From Hymenopellis radicata (lineage: Eukaryota > Basidiomycota > Agaricomycetes > Agaricales > Physalacriaceae), in the NCBI GenBank assembly GCA_015501595.1, contig JADNRX010000051.1, positions 62,001 through 126,000 of the forward strand: 64,000 bases of DNA, given 5' to 3'. This document shows positions 22,853 through 34,433 of the stretch, one piece after another; the stretch's first letter is position 1, and each line of letters starts with the position of its first letter. Under the pieces are notes generated by a model. The model did no database searches and had not been told where the DNA came from. It saw only the letters and a list, made by a program, of their open reading frames with translations. Made by a program: the position numbers and the translations under genes.

Positions 22853-25144
22853 GAGTAAGACGACGCCAACACTCTGCACGCCAGAGTCGTCGTATTCAAC
22901 GAGTCTGGAGGAAGTCGTCGACCTCCGCAGGCGACTGAGAAGGAGGCTGGGATACTGGCGTGTGATCGTCCAAGTCGATGAGTATGCCCTCTGGGCAACG
23001 AGATGGAAGGTGACGGTTTCTTGATTCGGTCGTCGATGGTAATAAGAGGAGCTCAAGTGATCGAAGCGGGCGAGGTGAGAGGTAAGGGAAAAGTGGGCGT
23101 GATGCATGCTGCCCACGTTGGTGGGGCGTACGCGTCGTTGATGATGCGACATCGCGGTCGCTGTCGCTGCCGTTGCCATTGACAAGGCTGGTGGACATGA
23201 ATGGAGTGAAAAAATAAAATGAAAGATACGTACTGCGTCTTGCGCGCTGCCTCGCTACCAAACGAGAGCGCCGATTCCACCTACTCCCGCCCTTGAAAAG
23301 TATTTTGAGGGGTGCCGCAGAGCATTGCCTCGACGTCAACCTTGCGCGTCGACAGCGCCGTGTTTGAACGATCTGCCCATCGTCTCTGGGGCTTACGCAT
23401 TCCGGAGTCGGCTCATCTTCTGCGGAATGAGGTCCAAAGGGTAGCACAGACGGCGCAAGTGAGAAGAGGCACTAAGAGACGGCTTGGTGAGAGGGTCAGA
23501 GGGAGACGACGCAAAGTCGGACTCCGTGACCACGGGCGACGACTCAAAGTCGGTCGCAGAGGCCGTAAATGGCTCCAGTATCGTCGGCGACGATAGCCGT
23601 GGGCGTTGCTAGTCGTCCTGGGCGTATCCGTCGACGATGGTGGCGGTAGGAGAGCAAGGAATGGAATCCGAACAGTGTTCGGATTCGCGGTCCGCGTCGC
23701 CGGTGCCAACTTGCGAGGATGTCGTCGTCGATGGCGGGCGAACGGCACGTCCGTGAGTGGTGGTACTTCGCAAGAAGTATCCACCATGGGTCATTAAAAC
23801 ATCTGTAAAGTCTCAGAAAAAATGAAATGGAATGACTTACCAACTCCAAGGGCTATGTCAAGTGTTGCAAAACGAAGGTCCAAGGTTAATGCTATTGATG
23901 ACACAAGATCCCTGGCATTATTTGAGCTAAAGTCAATGGGTTAAGCTGTAAAGCATAAGTTCCAGTAGAATATAGAGCAGCTGGAGAGTTTGTTCGTGCT
24001 GGAGGGCACGATGTCGGCATATACCTGATGGTATACTTGCTATGTAAGGTAATTTTGACGTCCTGCACTAATTATATGACCCCGAATTTAGCCTGGATCT
24101 ATGTAATACCTCTACCGTAGTGGATTCCGATACTTACTTGGGTACTCCGAAGGCGTTGTCGTTGTTCCGAACGATGTTCAAGTCGTTCCGTTCGCGATTC
24201 GGCGTTTGCCGAATAACGATCAGACCCCTTTGCTCCTCGTCTCTCCGCTCTTACCACCATGCCACTACAACGACCCAGCCTCAGACTTTTGTCTGGGGCC
24301 TCTTTGTCTCATTTCCTCTTATTTTCCTACCCTCTGGATCTCGGACTCGTCTCCACGGCTTCCAACAGCCATGGATGACGTCGGACTGCACTCTTCATGG
24401 CAGTAAGACCTCTAACGACGAGGCTGCCGCGGCCCACAAGACGGAAGGCCAGGATGGCACAGGCTGATGCAGAAATTTTCCGCCCTGCCGTCGCGCAGGC
24501 TTCAAGCGCGTTGAGTAGGATTTGGGGTGGCGCGACGCCGGTTCGTTCATTTTTTAATCTGGATTTTTCCATTCATTTGTTGATGTTGCTCATGGCGCCA
24601 TCAACATCAACCATTCATTCCCTTTCCTATCCCCATTCCCCGCGCTGATTTTGCTCCCAGAAATAATAAATTTGCGAAGTCCATTTGCCGCCGGCACATG
24701 AGACCACGTATGCCTCACGTGCCGGTTGGTTTAAATTTCGATCGGAGTGCAGGGACTTGGTCATTCGCCTTGTCCTCTTACCACCACCTCGACACTCCCC
24801 CCACCCCCGCTGCTGCTTTGCGCACAGCCTCTCGACCAAGTGGAGGCTTACCGACGCTGCCTTGTGCACGTCCTTTGACGGCACTGCTCTGCGCATGTCG
24901 ACGTGCAGAGTCTGCTCCGTCGTGTCGTGTCGTACCATTCAGAATGGCGACGACGCACCAGCTGCGACATTAGCAGGTGCGAGTATTTTTTTTGTCTGCT
25001 TTGCTTCTTAGAGCCACTGTTGTTGTAGTCCTAGACGACAAGGATAGTGCGCTTCGGCATGATGAGCACGACCACAAGACCAGCTCAACAATCACCGTGA
25101 CCTTGACCTCCAGGACCAGGATGCGAGGACGAGCACGACGACGC

Positions 25145-25380
25145 GTACACCGAGCATGAGAGCGAGACCGACTATACGTACATCGAGGACGAGGACGAGG
25201 ACGATGCCACGTACACCGAGGACGAGGACGATGACACGTACACCGAGGACGAGGACGATGACACGTACACCGAGGACGAGGACGATGATGCGTACACCGA
25301 GGACGATGATGGGTACACCGAGGACGAGGACGAGAGCGAGCCCAACTATACGTACACCGAGGACGAGGACGATTGATGCG
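25145..25380 (+). repeat. 27-bp minisatellite (TYTEDEDDD coding phase)
   Basis: About six to eight units of 'acgtacaccgaggacgagga' plus 'cgatgac' are repeated. One plus-strand phase reads TYTEDEDDD repeatedly, but stops close it on both sides. Long frames in the other phases and on the minus strand are repeat artefacts. Degenerate units extend to about 25600. Confidence 0.8.
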
Positions 25381-26237
25381 TACACCGAGGGAGATGAGCA
25401 CGACTACACATATACAGAGCAAGAGTACGAGCACAGTGACAATCACACCAAGGACGAGCATGAGCACAATGACATATACACCGAGGATGCACACGATGCC
25501 ATGTACACCAAGGCCGAGGATGAACACCTCGGCAAGTACACGGAGGATGAGTGCGATGGTGAGTACACCGAGATGACGATGATGAGCACACCGACGATGA
25601 ATGACCATGACAAGGGATGTCGAGGGCATTACTGATACCGCCATGGATTATTATTGGTATATATCTATCTATGATGTTAGCTACTGATATTATATTGTTT
25701 TGATCTAACTATTAATCATTATGTGCTTTTTTCATCCTTTATCTGCATTTTCTAAGCTTGAGTATGGTATTATGCTTTCTTTTATGTTGCTTCGGGGAAG
25801 TATATAAGCTAAGGTTCATGTAAAGGCAGTTGGAGGACAGTGAGAAGGCAGTTGGAGGATGGTGAGCAGGCAGTCGGAAGGCAGTACAAAAGTGTCTATA
25901 AATCTACTTTAGAGAAGGTTATCAAAGACACAAGCAAAGACATGTGCTTTTCACTAACTATAAGACTGTTAAAAGGTGATGAGAAAGCAGTCAGAAGGCA
26001 GTACAAAAGTGCCTGCAAATCTACTTTGGAGAAGGTTATCAGAGACACGTGCTTTATGCTGACTTCAGAGAGCTTTTTGATGGCTTCGAGAGTGACTTGA
26101 GGTGTCTTGGAGTGACTTAGAGTATGTGTCTCTGATAACCTTCTCCGAAAGTAACTTTGTAGCCTTCTAGCTTTTGCAGCCTTTAAGCGCTTTAAGTTAT
26201 CCCAAGTCGTCTAAACGCATATAGGCCTTTCCAGATG

Positions 26238-26610
26238 AATGAACAATACTACCCTCCATCAGACATATGCGGCCTACCAGGTCATTCCCTATATTAGCCG
26301 AGAGCATGAAGTGATGAGCAACAGGAGTGCTCAAGACCTCAGCGATCAGCGGATAGACGATAGAATTGAATTAGGATTCGAGTACCAAGAGGATACAGAG
26401 ACTTCTGATGAAGAGGTCTGATCCGCAACTTCAACGTTATCACTCTTTCAAAAGAGCGCGGAGACAGCCCAGACTTATCAACGTAATCCACAATTATCAC
26501 CCTGACCTCGATGCCCAACCTTGCCAGACCATATTCATATCCTTCATGAATTTCAGTCTATTTCTTCAAGTAAGTGCTCCGCATATTCGACGAGCATCTA
26601 GACTTACATA
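26238..26610 (+). pseudogene. Second integrase tail (C-terminal part)
   Basis: Directly after the DNA element the frame resumes MNNTTLHQTYAAYQVIPYIS with REHEV, matching the AAFRVIPY-type end of Gypsy integrases. An acidic tail follows (YQEDTETSDEEV, stop). A further frame at 26408-26611 reads QRYHSFKRARRQPRLINVIH and may be joined to the next ORF through a short intron ending near 26623. Confidence 0.65.
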
Positions 26611-26627
26611 ATTAGTCATTTCTATCT

Positions 26628-27468
26628 ATGTTCACCATCCTTTTCAAGGCCCTGTTGGCCAAATTTCGCTCCTTTTATCAATTTCCGAAACCCCGACCAA
26701 CGCAATATGGGTTTCCCCTATCCTCCAATGACGCTTTTCTGACTGTGGAGCCCTTCGGCGATGAACGATATGTGGGCACCACTGCAGCCATTCATCCAGA
26801 GGATGACCCACTATTCGGTCGAGTCGACACTCAGTTGTTCTTGGCTGTTCCCCATCTCGCCTTCCCCAAGAACTACACAACATCCTGCGTTCACGTGCAC
26901 TTCTTAGAGGCATTTATTCGACACGAGCTTACTAGGCGAGTCGTATTTCCTCTAATGAGACCGCAGGCTCGCAGTGCCTCACGTGGAAGGAAAGTGCGAG
27001 TACTGGACTATGTGTGGGATGGAGATGAGTATGGTCATGGGTTCGTCCGATCATTTTTAGGTTTCGCTGGACGATACGCACGACTTCGAGTCATTTTTTA
27101 TAACGGACCAGATGACCCTTACCTTCTTAACCCTACTTTGCGCTTATCTTCCATGGTCTGTCTCCTCTCTGTCGATCATTTCGAGATGCCTCTTATTTAT
27201 CGCCTTCGGCATTGGTACTACTATCACTTCCAGACGCATCCTGCAGTAGAGATTTGTAGGATTCCGTATTCCATAAGTCGTTTTACCATTACTGTACTAT
27301 TACGACCACATGTTCACAAATAATTAATTTTTTTCACCTTCCCACGCCTGATAAGCGATCGGAGGCGTTTTCCGGTGTCCGATCAAGAGATAAGGAGGCC
27401 TTGTGACCTGTGACGTGAACTTACGGTCGTAATAGTACAGTATGCCAAATTACGCTTGTAGTCGATAG
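26628..27468 (+). CDS. Extra ORF between pol and the right LTR, interrupted by a MITE
   Basis: A 231-aa frame starts MFTILFKALLAKFRSF and stays open to the MITE at 27292. If the MITE is set aside it would end a few codons later at 27466-27468 (ISRFTIMPNYACSR). Composition is ordinary for a protein, rich in aromatic residues and arginine (YVWDGDEYGHGFVRSFLGFA, LRHWYYYHFQTHPAVEI). I recognise no domain, signal peptide or clear membrane segment, so an envelope-like role is not supported. It is in the same orientation as pol and far more intact than pol, which suggests it is either younger or under different selection. Confidence 0.5.
27292..27440. mobile_element. TA-flanked MITE (149 bp)
   Basis: The ends CTGTACTATTACGACC and GGTCGTAATAGTACAG are near-perfect inverted repeats flanked by TA (27290-27291, 27441-27442). 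It contains 'gtgacctgtgac'. It truncates the extra ORF after ISRFTI. Confidence 0.85.
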
Positions 27469-27546
27469 TCGTAATCTTTTCTGTTGTTCCGCAACTGAGG
27501 GCAGTTGAAATTTCTCTGTTCCCTGCGAATATGTCACACATATAAA

Positions 27547-28996
27547 ATGGTTCCTAATATTTTCTGAGGAATAACAGAAAAGATTAGCATGCAGCCATGA
27601 ATAGGGATCCCTCGACGAGAGCCGAACTCGTAGCTCTTGACTATGCGAGATTTATTCCTACGGACACATGTGTCAAGCGTGTTAACCATTACACTACAAG
27701 GTCTATATTAGATTCTTCTAGAAGTATCCGGGTTACATAGGGCTATGCAAGGCTACGCATCAGGCTGTGTAAGGCTATGCAAGGCTACGCATCAGGCTGT
27801 GCAAGGCTATGCAAGGCTACATATCAGGCTGTGCAAGGCTATGCAAGGCTATGCATAAGGCTGTGTATGGCTATGCAAGGCTATGCATAAAGCTGTGTAT
27901 TGCCCCATATAGAAGTAGGTAGAATTTTAGTATATAAGGCGAGTGGTACTAGACGATCAATAAGAATCCCCCAGTTATAAAATACTGTCTTGAGTGAACC
28001 TTAAGTAAGCATATGCTTAGATAATGAGATTCTTCTTCTAGTTTGAAGTTCCGGAACTAGAATACTCAATCAACAGTAATACTCTGTCCGATACAGAGTC
28101 GATTACAGGATTAGGACTGAATACGTAGATACAAGAACGCTTGTATCATTGAAAAAGCTTGTGATAGGAACCACAGGGTCAGACCGTCATAGCTTTACTA
28201 ACAGATTGAATACGCACGAAAGAGCTTGCGATAGGAACTACAGGGTCAGACCGTCCTAGCTTTACTAACAGATTGAATACATACGAAAGAGCTTGCGATA
28301 GGAACCACAGGGTCAGACTGTCCTAGCTTTACTAACAGATTGAATACACATGAAAGGCTTGCGATAGGAACCACAGGGTCAGACCGTCCTAGCTCTACTA
28401 ACAGATTGGATACGACCGAATATGCAGACCGAGTACGTAAGCCAAATCTGAGACTGAATATACAGACTGAATATGCAGACACAAGAATGCTTATGTCATC
28501 AACTGAAGTGAGACCGATAACTCACTCCCACAGACAGAATCTAGATTGCAGACCGAGTACGAGACCGAATACGAGACTGAATCTGAGACCGAAACCGAAA
28601 CCGAATATACAGACCGAATACGCAAATACAAGAATACTTGTATTATCGACTGAAGTGAGACCGACAACTCACTCTTACAGAATATATGTGGATAGCTCAC
28701 GATAGGATCAGGCCTATCCAGCTTACTGACAGATTAGACTTAGACCGAATATACAGATACAGGAATACTTATATCATCAACTGAAGTAAGACCGATTACT
28801 CACTTTTACGACACATAACGAAACAACTTGCGATAGAACCAGGCCTACCTAGCTCTACTTAGAAATCACTACGCCTGATAGAAGTATCAAAGAGTATTAG
28901 ATATTAAACCCCGAACAAACAGACTAGCTCGTTCTATATAAAGTTCCAGCGACCTCTGTGCTAGGAAAATTTATATTTAAATTTTCTAGTGTGATA
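27547..28996 (+). repeat. Right long terminal repeat (LTR-like)
   Basis: This is the partner of 13859-15308, with the same internal order (antisense tRNA-like piece at 27605-27702, tandem arrays, TATA-like box). Differences seen include one base in the tRNA-like T-arm region, one deletion in the fourth 67-bp unit and one extra A near the end. Its right edge abuts F-box exon 2 sequence. Confidence 0.75.
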
Positions 28997-29991
28997 CCGA
29001 ACAATTCAAGACCTTTTCATTTGAAACTTCGGAATGACTACTTGGAACAAGGTTGTAACACCTCTAGGGAATGTGCGGAAATAATATTGTCCACTTTTGG
29101 GACTCATAGAGGTCTAACGGATTCATTAAAATTTGCTACTAACGGCAGTAAAACGGGAAATAACGAACATTCGGAACAATGATTTAATTCCAGTCGGAGT
29201 GATTCCAATTGCAGAGCTGTGGATTGCATAATATCACGGAGCCACATGACGAGATCGGAGGAATCGTTCGCAACAAACTCGCAGTGCTTTAGATTGGGAA
29301 ACATTATGCGATGTTGGCTGAGCCAGAACTTCAACCCACTGGAAAGTTCAAAGGCGTTGCGTGGATTGATTTGGAGCAGTTCCACTGCAGGAAGGCAGGC
29401 AACGCTGAGTGTTGTGTCGAAAAAATCCACTCGAATTGGTCTGTACGGGTTGTAGAACATCGTGCCCAATGAGAGTCGTTGAACCTTTGTACCATTCAAC
29501 AACGAGAACATTTTTTGGAAATCCAGTTGGTCCCGAAGACCATGAACAGCAAGCGTAGTAAGGCATTCCGACTGGCACAGAAAGGCGCCGAATGCCTCGA
29601 CGAATAATCGGTCGTGAGCATCCCAGGGTTGGGATCTGTCGAATGTGATGTCCAAGGACGTTACATGCGGGGTGAGAGGGAATAACGCTACAAGGGAAGA
29701 CATATAGTTGTTCCGCCACCAAATAGATCCAATGTCCCGGGGAGCATGGCGAACTTGAAGATGCTGAATGAGGCGTTGGAGGTGGGGATAGAGGCGGAGA
29801 TGAGCGGGAAGCCGGACTACCTCCAGATGATAGCACAAGCAGGTATCATGGAAGAGTGCGCGTTGACTGGGAGCCGTCCACGCCCGCGATACGAGTGCAC
29901 AGTTTCGCAGTGTGAGACAGTCCCCTCGGAGATGTTCGACGATCAACTCTATGAGCTCTGGTGGTAGATTAGGCGCACTCTTGGGAGACAT
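28997..29991 (-). pseudogene. F-box paralogue broken by the Gypsy LTR
   Basis: Exon 1 (29991-29178) is intact: MSPKSAPNLPPELIELIVEH, then NCALVSRAWTAPSQRALF, then the leucine-rich body ending LRLELNH. It closes in phase 1 at the same place as the other paralogues. The intron is about 39 bp and exon 2 starts at 29138. Exon 2 meets a stop at 29104, although DNA similarity to exon 2 of the 57.8 kb gene ('ctcttcgaaggctttcactt' region) continues in shifted frame to the LTR edge at 28997. The remainder of exon 2 is missing. It would produce at most a truncated F-box protein. Confidence 0.8.
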
Positions 29992-30199
29992 TGCGGAGAA
30001 TGTAGACCCTGAAGCCGCTATTTAAGGGACGGTACATGAAGATGTACGCCTGAAACTTACAGAAAAGGCTGGTATTCGCTGATGGCAATCCAGTATACGC
30101 TTCGTTCAATACCTGAATCGTTTCAAGCTGAGATGCATATCAAAAGAACATAAAAGTCGCGACGTACTCGAGGAGATAATATGACACTTGCAACGGTGT

Positions 30200-31930
30200 A
30201 CCGCAGACGTGGATAACGTTGATGATTAGTTCTTGTCAAAACGGTTGATGGACGGAATTGTAGCGGAAGTGCTCGGCCCGAGCTTCCGAAGCTTGATCAA
30301 CAACCCCCATCATCGTTTGTTCAGCATCGCGAGTTTGTTCGACTTGAAAGCCCTGTGCGCACAGGATATATTCGGAATAAATGACTCGTACGTCTTCCCG
30401 AATAATATTGTCGCTTTTGCACATTACACGCTCCGCAGGCACCTACAACACCGGCCAATGTATTTTGGAGAGCTAGACACATCTCCTCGACATTGCGGAC
30501 ACGCCAAATCGCCGTCTGTACTATTCATCCTCGCTTTCCCCCCGCGCACGCCGCTTTTCCGACAGTGGCCTTCTATCAAGACAGGACAATCCCATTTCTT
30601 GCAATGACGAAAAGCTCCGAGGTCCTTTGCATAGAAGGTCTGGTTACGCTCTCCCTAGACGTCCCAGGCGCCTATGCGTTCCCATTACCAAGCTGCGTGT
30701 TCCGGGACGAAATCAATCCAAGCTAATATTACCTCCAGCTGCGCGATTCAGCACTGTTCTTAGCTACCAAGTTTTTCGGCGACAATCCGTGTGAAAGCCC
30801 GACGAACTCAATCGACCTCTAAGGCTTTACGCCCGACAATCACCCTTCCCTCCTGTTGGACGCGAACTCGAATAACTCATCCCGCCCGAAACACTCCATA
30901 CTTTTAACCACTGCGAACCGACACAAGCGAAGGTATCTGTTGCCGGATGTTCAAGCCTCGCTCTCACAACGATGACCTCGTTCAATTCACAAAAGGAACA
31001 CGTCAGAATGACAATACGACGTCGTTTAGGTATACAATAAGCACCTCAAGGTACGTATATATGCTCCCGAAACCTGGCACCGACACTGACAGCGTCTTTA
31101 GCGATGAACACTACGACACTTCATGATGAGGGCACCACTCACGACGCAAAAATCTCCCCCTGCTTACCACTGTGCACCGAAGAGTGACTTTGCTCGCTTC
31201 TTGCCGAGTACTTGACAGTACATCCTGTTGGGAGACTTCCAACAAACGTGACACATCGAAAAAGGTTTCGAATATGTTTTCATATATAAATCAACCCTTG
31301 GACCGCTCCCGAAGGCAGCGAAGCCTGTGCAGAACATGTACCCCACCGCGTCCTGGCTGTCTGAAAGGACAATATCTCGCCTGTCACATCTTCCAGCCGT
31401 ATCCCATGCGTACGACGCCTTGTCGCACCTAGCGCCGCCCACCTCTTTCGGCCCGTTCCACCCTAAGGCACCTCGACCAGCACGTCCACCCAGATGCCTA
31501 CGTTGTCCAAACGCTGCAGTTCCATCCGTCTAACGCGCTCCTCCTGATGCATCCATCCAATTATTCTGTGATGCTCGGTCAGCAGCCGGATGCCATGGAA
31601 CTGTATGTATTGCGATATCATCCTTTCCCCCTTGCTTTCTGTGCCGGCTTCACGCCAATGGCGCGAGCCAGAGCCAGCCGATACGTCGTATAACGTGTTC
31701 GAGCTGATCGATGCTCATTAGCGCGTACTCAGTAAATTATCTCTTGCTCGACATGGTATCACGATTCCAAACGACATCGAGCAGTGGTCTTGCGGGTGGT
31801 GAAGAGCGAGCTCCGCATGATGCTGGCCGTGGCTTGCGGTTACGGGTACGAATACGAGGGAAAGCAGGCATACTAGCGGGATTTTGCTGGATGGCTCTGA
31901 GGGGGAATCGGAGGAAACGAAATGCTTAGA
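30200..31930 (+). pseudogene. Decayed unidentified gene X, divergent from the F-box gene
   Basis: Several blocks match the minus strand of 57480-55700: 'catcatcgtttgt' near 30308, a block reading MTKSSEVL near 30604-30640, the block around 31168 ('gtgcaccgaagagtgacttt') and a final block near 31800-31910 reading SELRMMLAVACGYGYEYE and then FCWMALRG. The frames are broken in both copies. I do not recognise the protein. In both loci it is divergently oriented from an F-box gene, so the pair was duplicated as a unit. Confidence 0.55.
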
Positions 31931-32420
31931 TTGTGGCTAGGATGGAAGAAAGGGAAACAGGGCTCGGGCACCTCTCAGCCCCGATCGGGAACCATCACCA
32001 TCCAAATCGTTTACTACCACCCTTTCGGCCAATTTCTCCTTCCTTCAAAAACATGTCATCTGCGCGATATGCATGAATATATGCGGCTGGTAGGCATGCT
32101 TCGAATAATTTTTTGATTCTTTATTTATTGTAAGTCCAGATATCATGGCCATCCTGCATCGTCTAGTACATCCGGGAAAGAAAGGACGGTGATTCGCTGG
32201 ATGTACGTCGGTGGTGCCGATGATAAGTAACCTTTGCGAACTGGTGCGTTTCCGCCAGACCGTGCCGCGACTCCTTATTGATCCTTGTAATAGACTTGAC
32301 ATTGAACGCACTAAGACCCCTGGCTGCTCTCGGGCACCGGTTGCACGACGGCGGGCGAACTTCAAGTCGAAAAAGGACGCGCCGTGATGGCGAGGCGCTT
32401 CGCTTCACGCTCACAGAAAA
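31930..32420 (+). pseudogene. Decayed unidentified block Y
   Basis: It starts with a MEERETGLGH-like phrase, continues through 'tcatctgcgcgatatgcatg' and an intron-like gap, then 'agtccagatatcatgg' near 32132 and 'gaactggtgcgtttccgcc' near 32237. The same order occurs on the minus strand of 62425-61990. Frames are interrupted. No domain is recognised. Confidence 0.45.
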
Positions 32421-33192
32421 GCGTTTGATGCATCAAACAGGTCCTTGCTGCTGCCAGCGGCTGTCTACGTATCTCGCCATCTCGTCCCCGAGCCAATCTG
32501 CCTTAGGCATTGGCGTGGAGCATATATCCACAAAATCGCTAAAACATCCCGACTCTTATGTACGTACAGGTCGAACGACAACTGCGCGTACGTCAGGATG
32601 CGCCGAATCGTCTTGACTGCTGGCAGGGACAATGGGGAATAGCAGCACGGGCATTGTCCGAGGTGCTCTTGCCGCGTTGATCAAGAGGTCGCCCATATCT
32701 GTATCTCCGGACACGGTATTTCGCTCCAAGAGCGTGCACCATTCCCTCGTAATCGAGTCAGGCTCCACATGGACTGGACACTTTCATTTCAACGTCTTCT
32801 CCTAGATACTGCCCTCCGCGTTATTGATCCATGCTTCTCAGTATAGCGATGGTTTTTTGCCAGTGCTGGCGAATTTAGATGGGACGATGTTAGTTCGCCG
32901 AATCGCCATATACTCTATTGCCAAACTCATGCATGCTTTTAGGACTGATTTGAATGATGCCCGTGTCTGTGTCTGGTTCGCGAATCAATAGGAAGGGTAT
33001 AGACACAAATCACGGGTGTCCATGTAGTACGGCGTTGAGCCTTTTTGACATAGATCCTGTCAAGCTGACATCCTTGATCACACGACGGTTGCCACGACCA
33101 CCATTTCAACTCGGCGCTGACTATAAGATCTGAGAGCTTATGAGCTCAAATGGCGAAGGGCAAATCTATTCTGTGCTGAGACGATACTTTCA
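32421..33192. other. No intact gene; partial match to 61680-61790
   Basis: A segment around 32455-32530 ('cggctgtctacgtatctcg', 'aatctgccttaggcattggc') resembles 61700-61780 in the same orientation. Otherwise nothing is recognised. Confidence 0.4.
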
Positions 33193-33200
33193 ATGCTTAT

Positions 33201-34297
33201 TAGAGACCTCAACGACTCAAATCCGGATCAGATCCGCGATCCATCACGCGAGTACCCGTGGCCGAAAGTGCCGATCCGTGATCCTTATGTGATCCGACTC
33301 GCCACGAATCGACGGATCAGACGGGTCGGATCGCCGAGATCGCCGAGCGGGTCGAGTACTCGAGTAAACTCGAGTATTCTACGCACCCAAATCTATTCAT
33401 GCGCGACGAGTATCCCCGGGCAATGGCACGGGGACACTCAGCCGTGCATGATGCAGACTGAGGGTGGAGTGGTGGTAGTGGAGGAGGAAGTGGTGGGTGG
33501 TGGGTGGTGAGGGTGTGTAGTGAGGGTGGTGGTGGTGACAGGGAAAGGGAGATAAGAGTAGAGTAATAAAAAAACTCACTATTGAATACATCCTCACCTC
33601 CACATCTGAGTTGTTTGTCCTCGCAGGTCGTCTATCTACTATCGGTGCCCATCCCGCGCATCATCGTCGCACCATCGTCCATCCCGCGCATCGTCGTGAA
33701 TCCCGCAAGACGTTGCGTATCCCCGGTCCCGCAAGTCGTCGTCGTCGATCCCGAATGTCGTCAATCATGCAAGTTGTCGTCCGTCTCGCAAGTCGTCCAG
33801 CGCCAGTAGTCGTCCTGCCATCGCGAAGACAGCAGCAGGCCCAGCACGGAGCCAAAGCCAAAAGAAATACCCCAAAGGCCCCCTGACAATCGTCAGAGAG
33901 GCAGTGGCGACGACCGTCGCGCACTGGGTAGTCGTAGTAGGTAGTGGTGGTAAGAGGATGAGAGAGAAACCATCCGATCGCAGGCTTACGCGGCCTCTCG
34001 GTATTTGCCGGATCGTGGGAATTGACTGGAAATTCACGCGAACGGCTCATTTGGGCGATGCACGGCCCCGTTTAACTTCGCAAAAATTTGTAAATTAAGA
34101 TTAAATATATAGCTAAATATTGACGAGTCAACATGAGTACTCGCGACGAGTACTCGTGCGTCCAGAGCCTGATCCGCGATCCATTACTGATCCGACCCGC
34201 CACGGGTCTACGGATCATACGGATCGGATCTCCGAGATGCCCGAGCGGATCGAGTATGGATATATCCGCGTGATCCGCTGACTCGTTGAGGTCTCTA
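33201..34297. mobile_element. hAT-like MITE, copy A (1097 bp)
   Basis: Terminal inverted repeats TAGAGACCTCAACGA.TC and the complement at 34281-34297 are flanked by an 8-bp duplication ATGCTTAT (33193-33200, 34298-34305). TAGAG ends with 8-bp duplications are the hAT pattern. Both subterminal regions are packed with GATCCG motifs and 'actcgagtaaactcgagta' palindromes. The middle has CCA/TGG-type simple repeats. No transposase is present. Related copies are at 41063, 42651 and 46470. Confidence 0.9.
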
Positions 34298-34433
34298 ATG
34301 CTTATTCGACTAGGCATGTCGGAGTACGTAATGATCATAGGCTGATCGTTTTGTGTCTTGCTTCCTCCCGTCAACATAAGACCTTCATACTCTTTTCACA
34401 CCTCTGCCAAATCTGTGTTGCTTTAGTTCTATA

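Larger units (their letters stand above)
20750..26237. mobile_element. 5.5 kb gene-capturing DNA element inserted in Gypsy integrase
   Basis: The ends are CATCAGGAAAGGCC on the left and GGCCTTTCCAGATG on the right. Both ends carry arrays of 'aagtgactta'-like subterminal motifs (20780-21020 and 25990-26200). Flanking AA dinucleotides (20748-20749 and 26238-26239) and the restored reading LAE-MNNTT across the junction fix the boundaries. The interior has HSP70 and F-box fragments on the minus strand, a duplicated segment (about 21640-21780 and 23385-23515) and an acidic minisatellite. No transposase was recognised. CATC-type ends with a 2-bp duplication may suit CACTA-like (CMC) elements, but that is only a suggestion. 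Confidence 0.7.
13859..28996 (+). mobile_element. Degenerate Ty3/Gypsy-type retroelement with nested insertions
   Basis: Two 1450-bp direct repeats (13859-15308 and 27547-28996) bracket a plus-strand interior with reverse transcriptase, RNase H and integrase remains. A primer-binding-site-like sequence follows the left repeat by two bases. The interior also carries a 5.5 kb DNA element (20750-26237), four TA-flanked MITEs and an extra ORF before the right repeat. The outer flanks (gagtt on the left, ccgaa on the right) are not a target-site duplication, and they come from two different genes. I see no clear polypurine tract before 27547. The element therefore probably reached its present form by recombination or with a flanking deletion. 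Confidence 0.75.

Noticed and set aside
21218..23849. Multiple overlapping long frames on both strands
   Set aside because: They are mutually exclusive and GC-rich. Only the HSP70 and F-box fragments have recognisable motifs.
24970..25644. A 224-codon minus-strand frame rich in CTHHRPRP and plus-strand frame rich in TRTM
   Set aside because: Both are alternative phases of the 27-bp minisatellite, with no domain-like sequence outside the repeat.
26628..27323. Envelope-like gene of a retrovirus-type element
   Set aside because: The position fits, but no signal peptide, transmembrane segment or cleavage site is evident.
33397..33603. His/Pro-rich small ORFs
   Set aside because: Simple CCA/TGG repeats inside the hAT-like MITE.
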